A stretch of DNA of 56,855 nt from an uncultured Collinsella sp. (GTDB taxonomy: Bacteria > Actinomycetota > Coriobacteriia > Coriobacteriales > Coriobacteriaceae). Below the pieces are notes generated by a model that ran no database searches, had not been told where the DNA came from, and saw only the letters and a list, made by a program, of their open reading frames with translations. This document shows positions 29,711-39,347 of the stretch, one piece after another (positions within the stretch are counted from its first letter, which is position 1; every line of letters starts with the position of its first letter). The stretch is from positions 1 through 56,855 of the forward strand of contig CABUZI010000001.1 of assembly GCA_902496005.1 (NCBI GenBank), written 5' to 3'. A program made the translations under genes and the position numbers.

Positions 29711-32452
29711 TTACTCGTCTAGGAGATCTTCTGGCATGTCGTTGCCATCGCCTAGGTCGACTGGGGTCTCTTCGGTGTCGGCTGTGGCCTCGGCGCCCTC
29801 GCCTTCGGGTTTTTCCTTGGCTGCCGTCATACGGGCCACGGCGCATATGCGGTCGTTGTCGTCGACGGTCATCATCTTGACGCCCTGGGTGGCGCGGCCA
29901 GTCTGGCTGATCTCGTCGGTCTTGACACGAATGACCGTCGCGCCCTCCGTCACGATGAACAGCTCGTGCTGCGGGCCCACCGTCTTCATGGCCGCGAGGT
30001 TACCCTTACGCTCGGTCATTTGGATGGTGTAGACGCCCTGGCCGCCGCGATTCTGCTCCGGGTAGTCCGCAACCGGTGTGCGCTTGCCGTAGCCGCGCTC
30101 GGTGATGACGAACAGATCGCCGTTGCCGTTAGTGACTTCCATGCCCAGAACGCTCACGCCGTCCTTCATGCCGATACCGCGAACGCCGCTGGTGTCGCGG
30201 CCGGTAGCGCGCACCTGCTCCTCGGAGAACATGATCGCCTTGCCCGCGGTGGTGGCTAGGATAATCTTGTCGCCCTCGCGCACGCGGCGCACGTTCAGCA
30301 GCGCGTCGTCGTCACGCAGGTTGATAGCGATCAGGCCGTCGCGACGGCTGCGATCATATGCGCTCATCACGGTCTTCTTGACCATGCCGCTCTTGGTGGC
30401 AAACATCAGGTACTCGTCGGCCGGGAACTCGCGGCAGCTGATGACGCTCGCGATCTTCTCGCCCTCCTCGAAAGGCAGCAAGTTGACGATCGCGGTACCG
30501 CGTGCCTGGCGCGTACCTACCGGCAGCTCGTGCACCTTCAGGCGATAGACCTTGCCCTTGCTCGAGAAGAACAGCACGTACTCGTGCGTGGACGCGATGA
30601 ACATCTCATCGATGACATCGTCCTCTTTGAGGTTGACGCCCGACACGCCCTTGCCGCCGCGCTTTTGGGCGCGGTAGGCGGCAACCGGGATACGCTTGAC
30701 GTAGCCGGTGTGGGTGATGGTCACGACCATATCCTCGTCGGCGATGAGGTCCTCGACATCCAGGTCCTTCTCAACCTGGCTGATCTCGGTGCGGCGCTTG
30801 TCGCCAAACTTCTTGGAGATCTCGCGCATCTCTTCCTTGATGACGCCCAGGATTTTCTCCTCATGCGCCAGCAGGTCCTCGTAGTAGGCGATGGCGCGGC
30901 GCAGGCCGTCCAACTCTTCTTGGATCTTGTCGCGCTCCAGGCCGGTCAGGCGGCGCAGCTTCATCTCGAGGATGGCCGTGGTCTGCTCGGGCGTAAAGCC
31001 AAAGCGCTCGATCAAGCGGCTGCTGGCCTCGGAGTCGGTCTGCGAGGAGCGGATGATGCTAATGACCTCGTCGATATGGTCGAGGGCCATCAAGTAGCCC
31101 TCAAGGATATGCGCGCGGGCCTGGGCCTTTTTAAGGTCGAAGCGAGTGCGGCGAGTGACGACGTCGACCTGGTGGTCGATGTAGTGCTGCAGCATCTCGC
31201 GCAGGCTCAGGCATTTGGGAACGCCGTTGACGAGCGCCAGGTTGTTGGCGCCAAAGGTCGTCTGCAGCGAGGTGTACTTATACAGGTTGTTGAGCACGAC
31301 CTGCGGAATGACGCCCTTCTTGAGCTCGATGACCAGACGGATGCCCTTCTGGTTGGACTCATCGCGCATATCCGAGATGCCCTCGATGCGCTTGTCGTTG
31401 ACGAGTTGGGCGATCTTCTCCTGCAGGGTGCCCTTGTTGACCATGTAGGGAATCTCGGTAAAGACCAGGCGGCTGCGACCGGTCTTGGTGGACTCCACAT
31501 GTGCCTTGGCACGCACGGTAATGGAGCCGCGGCCGGTCTCGTAGCTCTGCTTAATGCCGGCGCTGCCCATGATTATGGCGCCGGTGGGGAAGTCCGGACC
31601 TGGCATGATCTGCATGAGCTCGTCGACGGTGGCGTCGGGGTTGTCGATCAGGTAGCAGGTGGCCTCAATCGCCTCGGTGAGGTTATGCGGGGCGATGTTG
31701 GTGGCCATGCCGACGGCGATGCCCTGGCTGCCGTTGACCAGCAGGTTGGGGAAGCGCGCAGGCAGCGCCACGGGCTCGGCAAGTGATTCGTCGTAGTTGG
31801 GCTGCCAGTCGACGGTATCCTTCTGCAAGTCACGCAGCAGTTCCATGGCGGGCTTTGCCAGGCGGCTCTCGGTGTAACGCATGGCCGCCGCGCCGTCGCC
31901 GTCGATGTTACCGAAGTTGCCGTGACCGTCGATGAGCGGCGTGCGCATGGAGAACCACTGCGCCAGGCGGACCATGGCCTCATAGACCGCGGAATCGCCG
32001 TGCGGGTGGTACTTACCGATAACTTCGCCGACCGTCCAGGCCGACTTCTTATGTGGGCGGTTGGGGTAGATGCCGCTCTCGTTCATCGCGTACAGGATGC
32101 GGCGGTGCACCGGCTTTAAGCCGTCGCGCACGTCCGGCAGGGCGCGCGCCGTGATGACCGACATCGAATACTCGATGAACGACTGCTTCATCTCGCGGCC
32201 AAACTCCGAAATCTGGAGCTGGCCGCCGTTGATATCCTCGCCGGCCGAGGCGCCGCGATCGACTTCGCCAAAGCTCTCCTCGAGCTCAGCGTCGTCGTCT
32301 TCTTCCTCATCATCATCGGCATCGGGGTTATAGGCGTCCGGATCGCCGTCCTCGCCCTGCTCAGCACGGGCAAGCAGGCGCTTCAGATCATCGGGCATAC
32401 CGGCATCGCCGGCCTCGTCCATACCCTCGTTATTGTTGATATCGTCTGCCAC
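29711..32452 (-). CDS. gyrA: DNA gyrase subunit A with acidic N-terminal extension
   Basis: DNA cleavage/religation subunit of gyrase, 913 residues. Catalytic Tyr193 in MRYTESRLAK; the quinolone-contact region is KYHPHGDSAVYEAMVRLAQ with Ser154 and Glu158 at the positions of E. coli Ser83 and Asp87 (offset 71). The C-terminal beta-pinwheel contains six repeats, including the GyrA-box-like QKRGGKG. GTG at 32452 has AGGAGG at four bases, so the N-terminal 71 extra residues are probably translated. They hold an Asp/Glu run at about 44-65. Such an extension is absent from typical GyrA. It starts 11 bases after gyrB. Confidence 0.97.
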   Translation of the reverse strand: MADDINNNEGMDEAGDAGMPDDLKRLLARAEQGEDGDPDAYNPDADDDEEEDDDAELEESFGEVDRGASAGEDINGGQLQISEFGREMKQSFIEYSMSVITARALPDVRDGLKPVHRRILYAMNESGIYPNRPHKKSAWTVGEVIGKYHPHGDSAVYEAMVRLAQWFSMRTPLIDGHGNFGNIDGDGAAAMRYTESRLAKPAMELLRDLQKDTVDWQPNYDESLAEPVALPARFPNLLVNGSQGIAVGMATNIAPHNLTEAIEATCYLIDNPDATVDELMQIMPGPDFPTGAIIMGSAGIKQSYETGRGSITVRAKAHVESTKTGRSRLVFTEIPYMVNKGTLQEKIAQLVNDKRIEGISDMRDESNQKGIRLVIELKKGVIPQVVLNNLYKYTSLQTTFGANNLALVNGVPKCLSLREMLQHYIDHQVDVVTRRTRFDLKKAQARAHILEGYLMALDHIDEVISIIRSSQTDSEASSRLIERFGFTPEQTTAILEMKLRRLTGLERDKIQEELDGLRRAIAYYEDLLAHEEKILGVIKEEMREISKKFGDKRRTEISQVEKDLDVEDLIADEDMVVTITHTGYVKRIPVAAYRAQKRGGKGVSGVNLKEDDVIDEMFIASTHEYVLFFSSKGKVYRLKVHELPVGTRQARGTAIVNLLPFEEGEKIASVISCREFPADEYLMFATKSGMVKKTVMSAYDRSRRDGLIAINLRDDDALLNVRRVREGDKIILATTAGKAIMFSEEQVRATGRDTSGVRGIGMKDGVSVLGMEVTNGNGDLFVITERGYGKRTPVADYPEQNRGGQGVYTIQMTERKGNLAAMKTVGPQHELFIVTEGATVIRVKTDEISQTGRATQGVKMMTVDDNDRICAVARMTAAKEKPEGEGAEATADTEETPVDLGDGNDMPEDLLDE

Positions 32453-32463
32453 GTTGCCTCCTC

Positions 32464-34494
32464 TTAAGCGTCAAGGAATCGTGCATCATGTGCATGCTTC
32501 TCGATGTACTCGCGGCGATAGCCGACCTCGGAACCCATCAGTTCGCGCACGGCGCGGTCCGCCACCACGGCGTCTTCGATCGACACGCGCTGAAGAATGC
32601 GGGTCTTGGGGTCCATCGTCGTCGAGGCAAGCTGCTTGGGGTCCATCTCGCCCAGGCCCTTATAGCGCTGGACGGTGTAACCCTTGCGCTTCTTAGTGAT
32701 CTTGCCGTCCTTGGCTTTGCCGTCCTCGTCGTTGTCATCGGGATTCAGGCCCAGGCTCTGGATAGTGTCGCGCAGGATCTCGTCTTCGGGCTGGCGGCCG
32801 TTGGGATACACGTAGTGAATCTTGTTGCGCACCTTGATGCCAAAGATGGGCGGGCACGCGACGTACACGTAGCCGGCGTCAATCAGCGGGCGCATGTACT
32901 TGTAGAAGAACGTCAGCAGCAGGATGCGGATGTGCGCGCCGTCGACGTCTGCATCGGTCATGATGATGATCTTGTGGTAGCGGGCCTTGGTGATATCGAA
33001 GTCACCGCCGTCGCCGGCGCTCGTCGTGACGCCGCAGCCGATCGCGGTGATGAGCGACTGGATGGTGTCGCTCGAGAACGCACGATGATCGCCCACGCGC
33101 TCGACGTTCAAAATCTTGCCGCGCAGGGGTAGGATCGCCTGGATGTCTCGGCGACGGCCGTCCTTGGCCGAGCCGCCTGCCGAGTCGCCCTCTACGATAA
33201 AGAGCTCAGTCAACTCGGCGTCGCGCACCGAACAGTCGGCGAGCTTGCCGGGCAGCGACGCCGTCTCGAGCAGGCTCTTGCGGCGGGTCGCCTCGCGCGC
33301 CTTGCGGGCGGCGTTGCGCGCCTTGCAGGCCTGCTGGGCTTTCTTGACGATCTCGCGAGCGGGCTTGGGATGCTCCTCGAGGTAATCGGCAAGCCCGTCG
33401 GTCACGATCTTGAGCGTCAGCGCGCGCATATAGGAGCTGCCGAGCTTGGCCTTGGTCTGGCCCTCAAACTGCGGATCGGGCAGTTTGACCGAGATAACGG
33501 CCGATAGGCCCTCGCGCACATCGTCGCCGGTCAGGTTGGCGTCTTTTTCCTTGAGCAGATTCTGCTTGCGAGCGTAATCGTTAATCACGCGGGTGAGTGC
33601 GGTGCGGAAGCCCTCGAGGTGCATGCCGCCCTCGGGAGTATAGATGTCGTTGGCAAACGACATGACGTTCTCGCCGTAGCCGCTATTCCACTGCAAGGAC
33701 ACCTCGACCTCGCCCATCTTGGTCACGGGCGCATCCGGATCCGATTTGCCCTCAATATAGATGGGCTCCTTAAAGGTCTCGGGGACATCCTTGCCCTCGT
33801 TGAGGAACTTGACGAAGTCGATGATGCCGCCGGCATAGCAAAACTCCTCCACATGGGGAGTCGCCTCGCGCTCGTCGGTCAGCACGATCTTGAGGTTCTT
33901 GTTGAGGAATGCCGTCTCCTGCAGACGGTTGTGCAGCGTGTCGAAATCGTAGATGCAGGTCTCGAAGATCTCGTCGTCGGGCCAGAAGCTGACAGTGGTG
34001 CCCGTCGTCTCCGAAGTGCCCACGACCTCCATTTTCTTGACGGTCTTGCCGCGCGAAAACTCCATCTCGTAGATGTTGCCATCGCGGCATACCTGCACGA
34101 CCACACGCTTGGACAGGGCGTTGACGACAGAGATGCCCACGCCGTGCAGTCCGCCCGAGACCTTGTAGGCCGAGTTATCGAACTTACCGCCGGCGTGCAG
34201 GATCGTCATGACGACCTCGAGCGTCGGGATCTTTTTGATAGGATGCTCGTCGACGGGGATGCCGCGCCCGTTGTCGACGACCGTGATGGAGTTGTCGGCG
34301 TGGACCGTCACCTGAATCTCGGTGCAGAAACCGGCCATGGCCTCGTCGACGGAGTTGTCAACGATCTCCCACACCAGGTGATGAAGACCGCTGGCGCTCG
34401 TCGAGCCAATGTACATGCCCGGGCGCTTACGAACGGCCTCGAGACCTTCGAGAATCTTAATCTCGCCGCCATCGTAATCGTTTTCGTTTGCCAC
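32464..34494 (-). CDS. gyrB: DNA gyrase subunit B
   Basis: ATPase subunit of gyrase, 676 residues. GHKL motifs: VDNSVDEAMAGF, DNGRGIPVDEHP, GGLHGVGISVVNALS. TOPRIM: EGDSAGGSAKDGRRR and MTDADVDGAHIR. C-terminus: RYKGLGEMDPKQL. GTG at 34494 has AGGAGG at four bases. The ~105-bp gap before it contains the dciA terminator, so gyrBA probably has its own promoter. Confidence 0.98.
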   Translation of the reverse strand: MANENDYDGGEIKILEGLEAVRKRPGMYIGSTSASGLHHLVWEIVDNSVDEAMAGFCTEIQVTVHADNSITVVDNGRGIPVDEHPIKKIPTLEVVMTILHAGGKFDNSAYKVSGGLHGVGISVVNALSKRVVVQVCRDGNIYEMEFSRGKTVKKMEVVGTSETTGTTVSFWPDDEIFETCIYDFDTLHNRLQETAFLNKNLKIVLTDEREATPHVEEFCYAGGIIDFVKFLNEGKDVPETFKEPIYIEGKSDPDAPVTKMGEVEVSLQWNSGYGENVMSFANDIYTPEGGMHLEGFRTALTRVINDYARKQNLLKEKDANLTGDDVREGLSAVISVKLPDPQFEGQTKAKLGSSYMRALTLKIVTDGLADYLEEHPKPAREIVKKAQQACKARNAARKAREATRRKSLLETASLPGKLADCSVRDAELTELFIVEGDSAGGSAKDGRRRDIQAILPLRGKILNVERVGDHRAFSSDTIQSLITAIGCGVTTSAGDGGDFDITKARYHKIIIMTDADVDGAHIRILLLTFFYKYMRPLIDAGYVYVACPPIFGIKVRNKIHYVYPNGRQPEDEILRDTIQSLGLNPDDNDEDGKAKDGKITKKRKGYTVQRYKGLGEMDPKQLASTTMDPKTRILQRVSIEDAVVADRAVRELMGSEVGYRREYIEKHAHDARFLDA

Positions 34495-34542
34495 ACGTCC
34501 TCCTTCAGTTAAGAAAATGTGTACAGCCTTACTAGTTTATCG

Positions 34543-34572
34543 TAAAAAAATACCCTCGGGGACGAGGGTATT
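34543..34572 (-). terminator. Terminator after dciA
   Basis: On the minus strand AATACCCTCG pairs with CGAGGGTATT around a 4-nt loop and is followed by TTTTTTTACG. It separates dnaA-dnaN-recF-dciA from gyrBA. Confidence 0.88.
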
Positions 34573-34599
34573 TGGCTCTACAAGGCCACCAGATGCGAT

Positions 34600-35163
34600 T
34601 TAAGGCTCTTTTTTGCTCTGCACGCCCTTGGCCCACTCGGCACTGGCTCTCATGGCGTTCTCGAGGGCCTCGCGCAGTTTTTGGTCCTCGATGGGTGCCA
34701 CTTGGTGCTCGATCTCGGCACGCTCGGCATCGCTGAGGTCGGCATGCGGAGCCGGCGGACGCTCGGCCACGGCCGGGCGCAGGCGCTCTTTTGCAGCGGG
34801 CGGTGTGTGGCCGGGGGCGGTCGTCTTGAACACCAGGCCGTCGACGTGCGCGCCGGCGCGCTCCATGCGCGCGCGGATAATCTCGCGCAAAAGTGTCATC
34901 TCCTGCGTCCATGAGGGCGAATCGAGGTACACCAGCAGTTCGTTGGACTCGGGCAGGTAGCGCAACCCCGTCACATGGCGTCCCTCGCGCGTGCCCGAGC
35001 ACACTGCATTCCAGGCGCGATAGACCGCACGAGACTCCTCCGCAGCCTCCATTTGCGCGCGGCGCTCAGGTGTCGCGGCCGCCAGGATGCGTTGGCGCTC
35101 TGCGTTCAAAAAGCCACTGAAGGCGACCGTTTCGCTCTCGCGCTCGTAATTAGCACGTCTCAC
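34600..35163 (-). CDS. dciA: DUF721/DciA-family protein
   Basis: A 187-residue protein. The middle part YRAWNAVCSGTREGRHVTGLRY and LLVYLDSPSWTQEMTLLREII matches the DUF721 (DciA) fold. Members in bacteria lacking DnaC/DnaI-type loaders are linked to replicative helicase loading, and no dnaC is seen near dnaB here. The position between recF and gyrB is typical for Actinobacteria. GTG at 35163 overlaps the recF end by 14 bases, suggesting coupling. The C-terminal part is Pro/Ala/Glu-rich. Confidence 0.85.
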   Translation of the reverse strand: MRRANYERESETVAFSGFLNAERQRILAAATPERRAQMEAAEESRAVYRAWNAVCSGTREGRHVTGLRYLPESNELLVYLDSPSWTQEMTLLREIIRARMERAGAHVDGLVFKTTAPGHTPPAAKERLRPAVAERPPAPHADLSDAERAEIEHQVAPIEDQKLREALENAMRASAEWAKGVQSKKEP

Positions 35164-36256
35164 CCATGCTCACCACCTTGGCTCGATCAAGCAGGTCATC
35201 GGTAAAATACCCCAGGTTGGTCGTGGTTATGACCGTCTGGATATCATCGCCGATCAGCCGCAGAAAAGCACCGCGGCGCTCGCCGTCGAGTTCGCTCATC
35301 ACGTCGTCCAAAAGCAGCAGTGGGGCGGTGCCCAGGACATCGCGAGCCACGGCCACCTCCGCCACCTTCCAGGCCAGAACCAACGTTCGCTGCTGACCTT
35401 GGCTGGCAAATGAACGGGCGGAGCGACCCGCCACGGTAAACTCAATCTCATCGCGATGCGGTCCCACCAACGTCACGCCGCGGCGAATTTCCTCGTCGGC
35501 GTGCTCATCAAGGGCAGCCAGCATGCGCTCGTACGCCCAGCCCTTCAGTTCTTCGCGATCCTCGACCTGGGGCAAATCCCCCAGCGTGGACGTATAGGTC
35601 ACGTTGGCAGCCTCACCGGATGCCACTTGCCCGTAGGCAGTGTGCACATGGCCCGCCAGCCGGTCGAGCAGGGCCAACCGGTGCACAAGCAGAGCCGAGC
35701 CCGCGCGGGCAATCGAATCGTTCCACGCGCCGAGCATCTCGCGGCAGCACCAGGTCTCCTTGAGCAAGGCGTTACGCTGGGTCACGCAGCGCCCATAGGT
35801 GCTCGCAAGATCGGCATAGCGTGCGCTCAGTTGCATGCCAAAGTCATCGAGGGCAGCGCGGCGCACACTGGCGCCTCGTTTAACCATGTCCAGATGGTCG
35901 GGGCAAAACAGCACGCTCGGCAGAACCCCGCGCACACCGGCGGCAGAACATCTCTTGCCGTTGCGGCTAAACGAGCGCTTACCGTCCTCCGCGTTCAATC
36001 CCATATCAAGCACGCGGCCGTCGCCCTCGAGCCTCAGCTCGACCTTGCACGATCCCACGCCGTCACGGACGAGCTCGGCTGCGGTCGGATGCCTAAACGA
36101 GGCGCCGCTCGTCAGCAGCTGCAGCGCCTCTATGAGATTGGTCTTTCCCGCCGCGTTGGGTCCCGCAAGTATCGTCACGCCCTCGTCCAGGGCAAGACGA
36201 TAGCTATCGAAGCTGCGGTAGTGCGCGACGGAAAGATCGCGGGCGAACATGGTCAT
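35150..36256 (-). CDS. recF: DNA replication and repair protein RecF
   Basis: SMC-like ATPase that helps load RecA at gaps, 368 residues. Walker A GPNAAGKTNLIEAL, an LSARYADLAS-type helical arm, SFASQGQQRTLVLAWK signature and LLLLDDVMSELDGERR Walker B. It starts nine bases after dnaN without an obvious ribosome site, so translation is probably coupled to dnaN. Confidence 0.97.
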   Translation of the reverse strand: MTMFARDLSVAHYRSFDSYRLALDEGVTILAGPNAAGKTNLIEALQLLTSGASFRHPTAAELVRDGVGSCKVELRLEGDGRVLDMGLNAEDGKRSFSRNGKRCSAAGVRGVLPSVLFCPDHLDMVKRGASVRRAALDDFGMQLSARYADLASTYGRCVTQRNALLKETWCCREMLGAWNDSIARAGSALLVHRLALLDRLAGHVHTAYGQVASGEAANVTYTSTLGDLPQVEDREELKGWAYERMLAALDEHADEEIRRGVTLVGPHRDEIEFTVAGRSARSFASQGQQRTLVLAWKVAEVAVARDVLGTAPLLLLDDVMSELDGERRGAFLRLIGDDIQTVITTTNLGYFTDDLLDRAKVVSMGETC

Positions 36257-36265
36257 GGCGCAGCG

Positions 36266-37369
36266 CTAGATGCGGACCGGCATGACCAGGTACAGGTAGT
36301 TGATCTTGTCGTAGGACTTGAAGATGCCCGCCTGCGAGTAGCTCTTGAGCTCCAGCGTGATCTCCTTCTCCTTGGACAGGGCATTGAGGCAGCCGAAGAT
36401 GTAGTGGTAGTTGAAGGCGATGGTGCCCGACTCGCCCTCGGCCTCGACATCGATCGTCTCCTGTGCAAGGTCCTGGTCATTGGAAATGGAGGACAGGCCC
36501 ATCTGCCCGTTCTCGACATCGATCTCGAACTTGACGGCGGGGTTGGCGCTCGCGATAACGGCCACGCGCTTGAGGGCGGCGTTAAAGGCGGCGACGTCGA
36601 TCTTGACGCTCGTCACGCACGAATCGGGGATGAGCTGCTTGTAGTTGGGGTACACGCCCTCGATGCGGCGCGACACGTAGGTGGTGTTGCCGGCCTCAAA
36701 GACGACCTGGGTGTCGGTAGCCCCGATCATGATGGTCGCCCGGCTGGCCATGATGTTCAGCGCGTCGTTAAAGGCGTCGGCCGGAACGTTGAGTTCAAAG
36801 GAACCCTCGAGGGTTGAGGTCTCGACCTGTGTATCGCACACGGCCAAGCGGAAGGAATCGGTCGCCACCAGGCGCACGGTGTTGTTCTCGACCTTCATGT
36901 GCACGCCGCCCAGGATGGGGCGGGCCTTGTCGGTCGAGGTGACGCGCCACACGCGGCCGACCATCTCGGACAAGATATCGGTCGGCAGCTCCACGGCACT
37001 CTCGATGGCATAGGCCGGAAACTCGGGGAAGTCATTGGCATCGAGCGTGTTCAGGCGGAAAGAGCTCTTCTCGCAACCAATCAGCACCTGGCGCTCGGAC
37101 AGCTCAAAGGTGACCGGGGCATCGGGGAGAGTCTTGGTGATATTGGAGAGCATCTTACAGGGGATAACCATCTCGCCCTCTTCTTCGACATGCGCCGCGA
37201 TGCGATGACGGATCGAGATGGTGTAGTTAGAGGTCTGGAATTCCAAGATGCCGTCTTGCGCCTTGACGAGCACGCCCGACAGGATGGGAAGGGTGGATGC
37301 CGAAGCGACACCCTTCATAACGACGCCGATGGCTTGTGTAAGCGAGCTCTGGCTGACGGTGAACTTCAT
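36266..37369 (-). CDS. dnaN: DNA polymerase III beta sliding clamp
   Basis: A 367-residue clamp with the three-domain pattern: MKFTVSQSSLTQAIGVVMKGV, then VRLVATDSFRLAVCD and the C-terminal YLYLVMPVRI. ATG at 37369 has GAAAGG at about ten bases. The upstream 238 bp hold an AT-rich tract and DnaA-box-like sites. Confidence 0.98.
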   Translation of the reverse strand: MKFTVSQSSLTQAIGVVMKGVASASTLPILSGVLVKAQDGILEFQTSNYTISIRHRIAAHVEEEGEMVIPCKMLSNITKTLPDAPVTFELSERQVLIGCEKSSFRLNTLDANDFPEFPAYAIESAVELPTDILSEMVGRVWRVTSTDKARPILGGVHMKVENNTVRLVATDSFRLAVCDTQVETSTLEGSFELNVPADAFNDALNIMASRATIMIGATDTQVVFEAGNTTYVSRRIEGVYPNYKQLIPDSCVTSVKIDVAAFNAALKRVAVIASANPAVKFEIDVENGQMGLSSISNDQDLAQETIDVEAEGESGTIAFNYHYIFGCLNALSKEKEITLELKSYSQAGIFKSYDKINYLYLVMPVRI

Positions 37370-37374
37370 CTTTT

Positions 37375-37600
37375 AATACCTTTCTATAGATATAAATATC
37401 TTAATAATAGTAATAGCACTGACGAAACTGTTGATTACTCCCAAAGACGCAGGTCAGACCCAGAAAGAGAATCGACAGCAACCTGTGTGCAACAGGGGTG
37501 GTTTTCCACGTTCAAAACCTGCGCAAAACTTTTCATCACCGCGGATTGGGTTTTAGACACCTTATGCCCGTGGTTTCGACAAGTTTTCAACAGGTGTCTC
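37375..37600. other. oriC: Origin sub-region between dnaA and dnaN (AT-rich tract plus DnaA-box-like sites)
   Basis: An AT-rich stretch (about 37375-37432) lies beside TTTTCCACG (37502-37510), TTTTCATCA (37530-37538) and TTTTCAACA (37584-37592). These are variants of the DnaA box TTWTNCACA. Together with 40774-40846 they suggest a bipartite origin around dnaA. Confidence 0.55.
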
Positions 37601-37607
37601 TATTTCC

Positions 37608-39332
37608 CTACGAGCGCAGTGTAATTTTATCGCGCAGCGACTTGAGGTCTTCGGTGACGGTGCGGTCTTCCTGGATCATCTTCTGGACCTTTTTGTAACT
37701 CGTGCTGACGGTCGAGTGGTTGCGGTTGCCAAATTCGGCGCCTACCGCCGTGGTCGTCATCTCGCACATTTCGATGGCAAGGTAGATAGCGATATGGCGT
37801 GCTTTGGCGATATTGGCGTTGCGACGCGGGCCGATGAGCTCCTCGTGCGTCACGCCGTACTGCTCTTCGATGACGGACTGAACCGTCTGGACGTTGATCT
37901 TTTTGGCCGATGTGTCGAAGTACTGGCTGGCGATGGCGTCGATATCGTCAAAGGTGAGTTCCCCTCCCTCGCGCTCGCGGTCGCCCGCCTCGCCGGCGCA
38001 GCGCTCGCAAAAGCTCTCGAGTTCGCGGATGTTGGTGCCTGAGACCTCGGCCATGTGTTTAAAGTGCTCGTCGGTCAGGTGCCCGCCGTCGCCCCCATAG
38101 GCCGCCAGCAGCGAGTCGTCGCCTGCCTCGGGAGCGGCGACGATGGTGTTCTCGTAATAGCGCTGCAAGATCTTGTATTTCATCTCGTAGCTGGGCTCTG
38201 CGACCAGGCAGAGCATGCCGGCGTTGAAGCGGCTGGTCAGACGCTCGTCCATGCTCAGGTCCTTGGGAGCGCGGTCTGCCGCGATAACGACCTTCTTGTT
38301 ATTGCGGATGAACTCGTCCATGAGCTGGAAAAAGTAGTCCACGCTCGCGCGCTTGCCGATGATGTTTTGGATGTCATCGATGATGAGCACGTCCACGCCG
38401 TGGTACGCCTGCATGATGGGGGCGTTGCTCTTCTTTTGGCGGTCGAACTCGGTCATCAGGTCGTCCAGATATGCCTGGGAGTTGGCATACTTGACCTTGA
38501 TCTCGGGCGACTTCTCGGCGAGCTCGTTTTTGATGGCAAGCAGCAGGTGCGTCTTGCCCAGGCCCGATTTGCCGTAGATGAACAGCGATGTGCACGTGCC
38601 GCGCTCGTCCGCGAGGGCGGCAAACTTGAGTGCCGAGCGATAGGCATGGCTGTTCTCGGGGCCGTAGACAAAGTTCTCAAAGGTAAATTTTGAGTTCGCG
38701 GCGAGCGGGGCTCCATCCGTATTCTGCTCGGCCGGCACGGTCGGTGCTGGCATGGGTGAAGCGGGGGTCGCAGCTTGCGTGGATTTAGTTGGCGCTCCGC
38801 CCTTCATCTGGTTCATCATGCGACGAAAATCATCGGCCGAGAGCGTGTTTTTGATTGCAATGCCCGAATCCGCGCCCGCCGCTGCGTCGTGAGCGATGGG
38901 CATGTGCGTGACGGGTGCGTTCGTTGACGTCGCCGCCGCGGTTGGCAACGGTGCCATGGTTTCACGGGAAACATCGCTGTGCTGGTGCTCGATTGTCGGC
39001 ACGTCGCCTGCGGAGGCCGGTGCCGCCGGGGAAGCGGCGGGAGCCGTGGCGGGCGCCGTCGCGGCAGCGGATTCCGTTGCGGCGCCTTGCGGTGCCACGA
39101 TGTCGAGCGCGATCGGTGCAAAGGCGATTTCTTCCAGATAGGCCTCAATAGTCGGCTGATGCTTTTTGAGCTGCGCGATGGCAAAGCGCGAGGGGGCCTC
39201 GATCGTGAGCGTATCTTCGGTCAGGCTTATGGCGCGCGATTGCCCCAGCATGTTGATGAGGCGTGCATCTTGGCCGTCGCGCTGGCAAAAGGCGATGGCG
39301 TCCCCCAGGATGATGCTTGCTTCCTCGTCCAC
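37608..39332 (-). CDS. dnaA: Chromosomal replication initiator DnaA
   Basis: 574 residues. Domain I at the N-terminus is followed by a long Ala/Pro/Thr-rich linker (about 85-200), which explains the greater length than the usual ~450. The AAA+ domain has YGKSGLGKTHLLLAI, Walker B DVLIIDDIQ and the arginine-finger region LTSRFNAGML. The DNA-binding domain IV ends with GAEFGNRNHSTVSTSYKK. GTG at 39332 has GGGAG at five to seven bases. It lies 15 bases after the upstream GHKL-type gene, so it is not the first gene of its transcript. Confidence 0.98.
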   Translation of the reverse strand: MDEEASIILGDAIAFCQRDGQDARLINMLGQSRAISLTEDTLTIEAPSRFAIAQLKKHQPTIEAYLEEIAFAPIALDIVAPQGAATESAAATAPATAPAASPAAPASAGDVPTIEHQHSDVSRETMAPLPTAAATSTNAPVTHMPIAHDAAAGADSGIAIKNTLSADDFRRMMNQMKGGAPTKSTQAATPASPMPAPTVPAEQNTDGAPLAANSKFTFENFVYGPENSHAYRSALKFAALADERGTCTSLFIYGKSGLGKTHLLLAIKNELAEKSPEIKVKYANSQAYLDDLMTEFDRQKKSNAPIMQAYHGVDVLIIDDIQNIIGKRASVDYFFQLMDEFIRNNKKVVIAADRAPKDLSMDERLTSRFNAGMLCLVAEPSYEMKYKILQRYYENTIVAAPEAGDDSLLAAYGGDGGHLTDEHFKHMAEVSGTNIRELESFCERCAGEAGDREREGGELTFDDIDAIASQYFDTSAKKINVQTVQSVIEEQYGVTHEELIGPRRNANIAKARHIAIYLAIEMCEMTTTAVGAEFGNRNHSTVSTSYKKVQKMIQEDRTVTEDLKSLRDKITLRS

Positions 39333-39347
39333 TGTTTCTCCCGTTCT

